From: Actinomycetota bacterium | GTDB lineage: Bacteria > Actinomycetota > Acidimicrobiia > Acidimicrobiales > JAFATL01 | Reading direction: 5' to 3' | DNA length: 7,334 nucleotides | Assembly (NCBI GenBank): GCA_019243975.1 | Contig: JAFATL010000016.1 | Span: forward strand, 1 to 7,334 | Part shown: piece by piece, positions 6,170 to 7,334 of the stretch | How positions within the stretch are numbered: the first letter of the stretch is position 1 | Layout: every line of letters begins with the position of its first letter | Position numbers and translations under genes: made by a program | The notes under the pieces: model-generated | Seen by the model: only the letters and a program-made list of their open reading frames with translations | Database searches by the model: none | What the model was told of the DNA's origin: nothing

Positions 6170-6949
6170 ATGGAGCTGACGCGGATCGAGTACCGCGCCG
6201 CCGACGGGGTGGCCTGGGTGACGCTCAACCGGCCCGACGTGCACAACGCGTTCGACGAGCAGATGCAGGCGGAGCTGGCGTCGACGTGGAAGGCGCTGCG
6301 CCACGACGAGGACGTGCGGGTGGTGGTGCTCACGGGCGCGGGGGAGAAGGCGTTCTGCACCGGCATCGACCGCTCGGTGACGACGTACACCTACGACCCG
6401 CTCACCTACGACGACCCCGGCCAGGTGCTCGGCCCCAAGAGCCAGGGCTTGTGGAAGCCGGTGATCGCGGCCGTCAACGGCATGGCGTGCGGCGGCGCGT
6501 TCTACATGCTGGGCGAAGCCGACGTGATCATCGCCGCCGATCACGCCACGTTCTTCGACCCCCACGTCACGTACCGGATGGTCGCCGCGTTCGAGCCGAT
6601 CCTGCTGCTGCCGCGCATGCCGTTCGGCGAGGTGTTGCGCATGGCGCTCACCGGCACCTACGAACGCATGAGCGCGGAGCGCGCGATGCTGGCCGGCTTC
6701 GTCAGCGAGGTCGTACCGCTGGCCGAGCTGCACGACGCTGCCCAACGATTGGCCGACACGATCGCCGCGCAACCGCCGCTGGCCGTGCAGTCGACGCTCC
6801 GCACGCTGTGGGCGGCGCGCGACCTCACGCCGAAGCAGGCCACTGACCTGGGCAACGTGTTCCTGCAACTGGGCACGTCGAAGGAAGCGCTGGAAGAGGG
6901 CCAGACCACCTTCTCGTCCGGCAAGCGCATCGAACCCCGCATCCGCTGA
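6170..6949 (+). CDS. Enoyl-CoA hydratase/isomerase (crotonase) family protein
   Basis: A 259-residue protein of standard crotonase length. Motifs in order: VAWVTLNRPDVHNAFD (14-29), VVVLTGAGEKAFCTGID (51-67, first oxyanion-hole strand), KPVIAAVNGMACGGAFYM (96-113, second oxyanion-hole segment), LTGTYERMSAERAMLAGFVSEVVP (160-183), and a C-terminal helical region. The acyl-CoA-binding frame is thus intact. By hand alignment, the glutamates that do hydration in rat mitochondrial hydratase (Glu144 and Glu164) correspond to His132 (in FFDPHV) and Arg157 (in VLRMALTG). The usual GAGGTQRL stretch is replaced by FEPILLLPRM. The reaction may therefore not be classical hydration; isomerase, hydrolase or thioesterase chemistry is possible. 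The ATG start has GAAAGG at 6160-6165, 4 nt upstream. The gene is divergent from the dabb-like gene (61-bp spacer) and converges on the phosphotransferase with a 15-bp gap. Confidence 0.92.
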   Translation: MELTRIEYRAADGVAWVTLNRPDVHNAFDEQMQAELASTWKALRHDEDVRVVVLTGAGEKAFCTGIDRSVTTYTYDPLTYDDPGQVLGPKSQGLWKPVIAAVNGMACGGAFYMLGEADVIIAADHATFFDPHVTYRMVAAFEPILLLPRMPFGEVLRMALTGTYERMSAERAMLAGFVSEVVPLAELHDAAQRLADTIAAQPPLAVQSTLRTLWAARDLTPKQATDLGNVFLQLGTSKEALEEGQTTFSSGKRIEPRIR

Positions 6950-6964
6950 GCCGCTTTGAGTTCG

Positions 6965-7334
6965 TCAGGAACCCGCTCGTAAGACCGCGACCTCGGGCAT
7001 GTCTTCGAGGGGGCCGAAGCCGTGTTCGGCCAGCCAGCGGACGGCGACGAGGCAGCGCCACGCCCACCAGGCGCGGATGAGGCCGCGGTCGACGTCGCGG
7101 CCGTAGCCGGCGAGGAGGTCGTCGAGGTTCTCCTCGTGAGCGAGCGTGAGGGTGGCCAGGTCGAACAGCGGGTCACCGGGAGCTGCCTCAGACCAGTCGA
7201 TGATGCCGGTGACCTCCTCGTGATCGTCGACGAAGACGTGGGTGATCTGCAGGTCGCCGTGGATGAACGCCGGCGTCCACGGTCGCAGCGCCGTCTCGGC
7301 CAGGCGGCGGTTGCGCGTGACGACATCGGCGGGC
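6965..7334 (-). CDS. APH-fold phosphotransferase, C-terminal fragment
   Basis: The start lies beyond the right edge; 122 codons and the stop are present. The fragment holds the catalytic loop HGDLQITHVF (residues 25-34 of the fragment) and the metal-binding motif IIDWSEAAPGDPLFDLA (44-60). This order and spacing are typical of aminoglycoside phosphotransferase/choline kinase-like enzymes (PF01636 type), which move phosphate from ATP to a small-molecule hydroxyl. The catalytic Asp27 and the metal-binding Asp46 are present. The Asn normally at the fourth position after HGDL (HGDLxxxN) is His32. The C-terminal WWAWRCLVAVRWLAEHG helix (89-105) is like that of actinobacterial members of unknown substrate. 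An antibiotic-resistance role should not be assumed. The gene converges on the crotonase gene, and no hairpin terminator is seen in the 15-bp gap. Confidence 0.85.
   Translation of the reverse strand, partial: PADVVTRNRRLAETALRPWTPAFIHGDLQITHVFVDDHEEVTGIIDWSEAAPGDPLFDLATLTLAHEENLDDLLAGYGRDVDRGLIRAWWAWRCLVAVRWLAEHGFGPLEDMPEVAVLRAGS

Noticed and set aside
6109..6390. Upstream extension of the dabb-like gene to an ATG at 6390
   Set aside because: The extra 94 residues are Ser/Thr-rich, unlike the rest, and lie antisense to the conserved N-terminus of the crotonase gene; a GTG at 6108 or 6099 gives a natural start.
5356..6846. Long plus-strand open frame (496 codons) spanning the dabb-like gene and much of the crotonase gene
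   Set aside because: It crosses two well-supported genes in other frames and is low-complexity Arg/Gly/Ala-rich sequence without motifs.
6965..7334. Antibiotic-resistance gene reading of the phosphotransferase fragment
   Set aside because: The fold includes many non-resistance kinases, the N-terminal half is missing and the catalytic loop is atypical, so no resistance claim is supported.

Overview
The window is strongly GC-rich, with G or C at most third codon positions, frequent GTG starts and densely packed short-gap genes. The products (WS/DGAT acyltransferase, acyl-CoA ligase, crotonase-fold enzyme, DHA2 exporter, APH-fold phosphotransferase) suit an actinobacterium with active lipid and acyl-CoA metabolism. 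Acidimicrobiia would be a reasonable guess, but the sequence alone does not settle the class. No rRNA, tRNA, IS element, phage gene, CRISPR array or long repeat was seen.

Layout. (1) Positions 1-77, minus: first 25 codons of a wax ester synthase/diacylglycerol acyltransferase. Its good sigma70-like promoter lies in the AT-richer divergent spacer at 78-222, beside two candidate operators. (2) 223-1386, plus: alpha/beta hydrolase whose tail overlaps the next gene antisense by 97 bp. (3) 3247-1290, minus: a two-gene operon, fatty-acyl/4-coumarate-type CoA ligase followed after 5 bp by a carboxymuconolactone decarboxylase-like protein. (4) 3248-3364: divergent control region with a perfect GTGAC-N4-GTCAC palindrome and a longer GTTTCG/CGAAAC inverted repeat. 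(5) 3365-4939, plus: 14-helix MFS exporter. (6) 6108-4952, minus: a tandem dabb-like (ferredoxin-fold) protein of unknown function, tightly coupled to a MarR-family repressor. (7) 6170-6949, plus: enoyl-CoA hydratase/isomerase-family protein lacking both classical catalytic glutamates. (8) 7334-6965, minus: C-terminal part of an APH-fold phosphotransferase.

How the genes may fit together (inference). The acyltransferase, hydrolase, CoA ligase and crotonase point to uptake, activation, storage and turnover of acyl or aryl acids. The exporter and MarR regulator would suit handling of the same or a related toxic, lipophilic compound. Most neighbours are divergent or convergent, so only ligase/CMD and dabb/MarR look like true operons. 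I see no clear-cut new multi-gene system. The most unusual items are the glutamate-less crotonase, the duplicated dabb-like protein coupled to MarR, and the palindrome-rich ligase/exporter control region.
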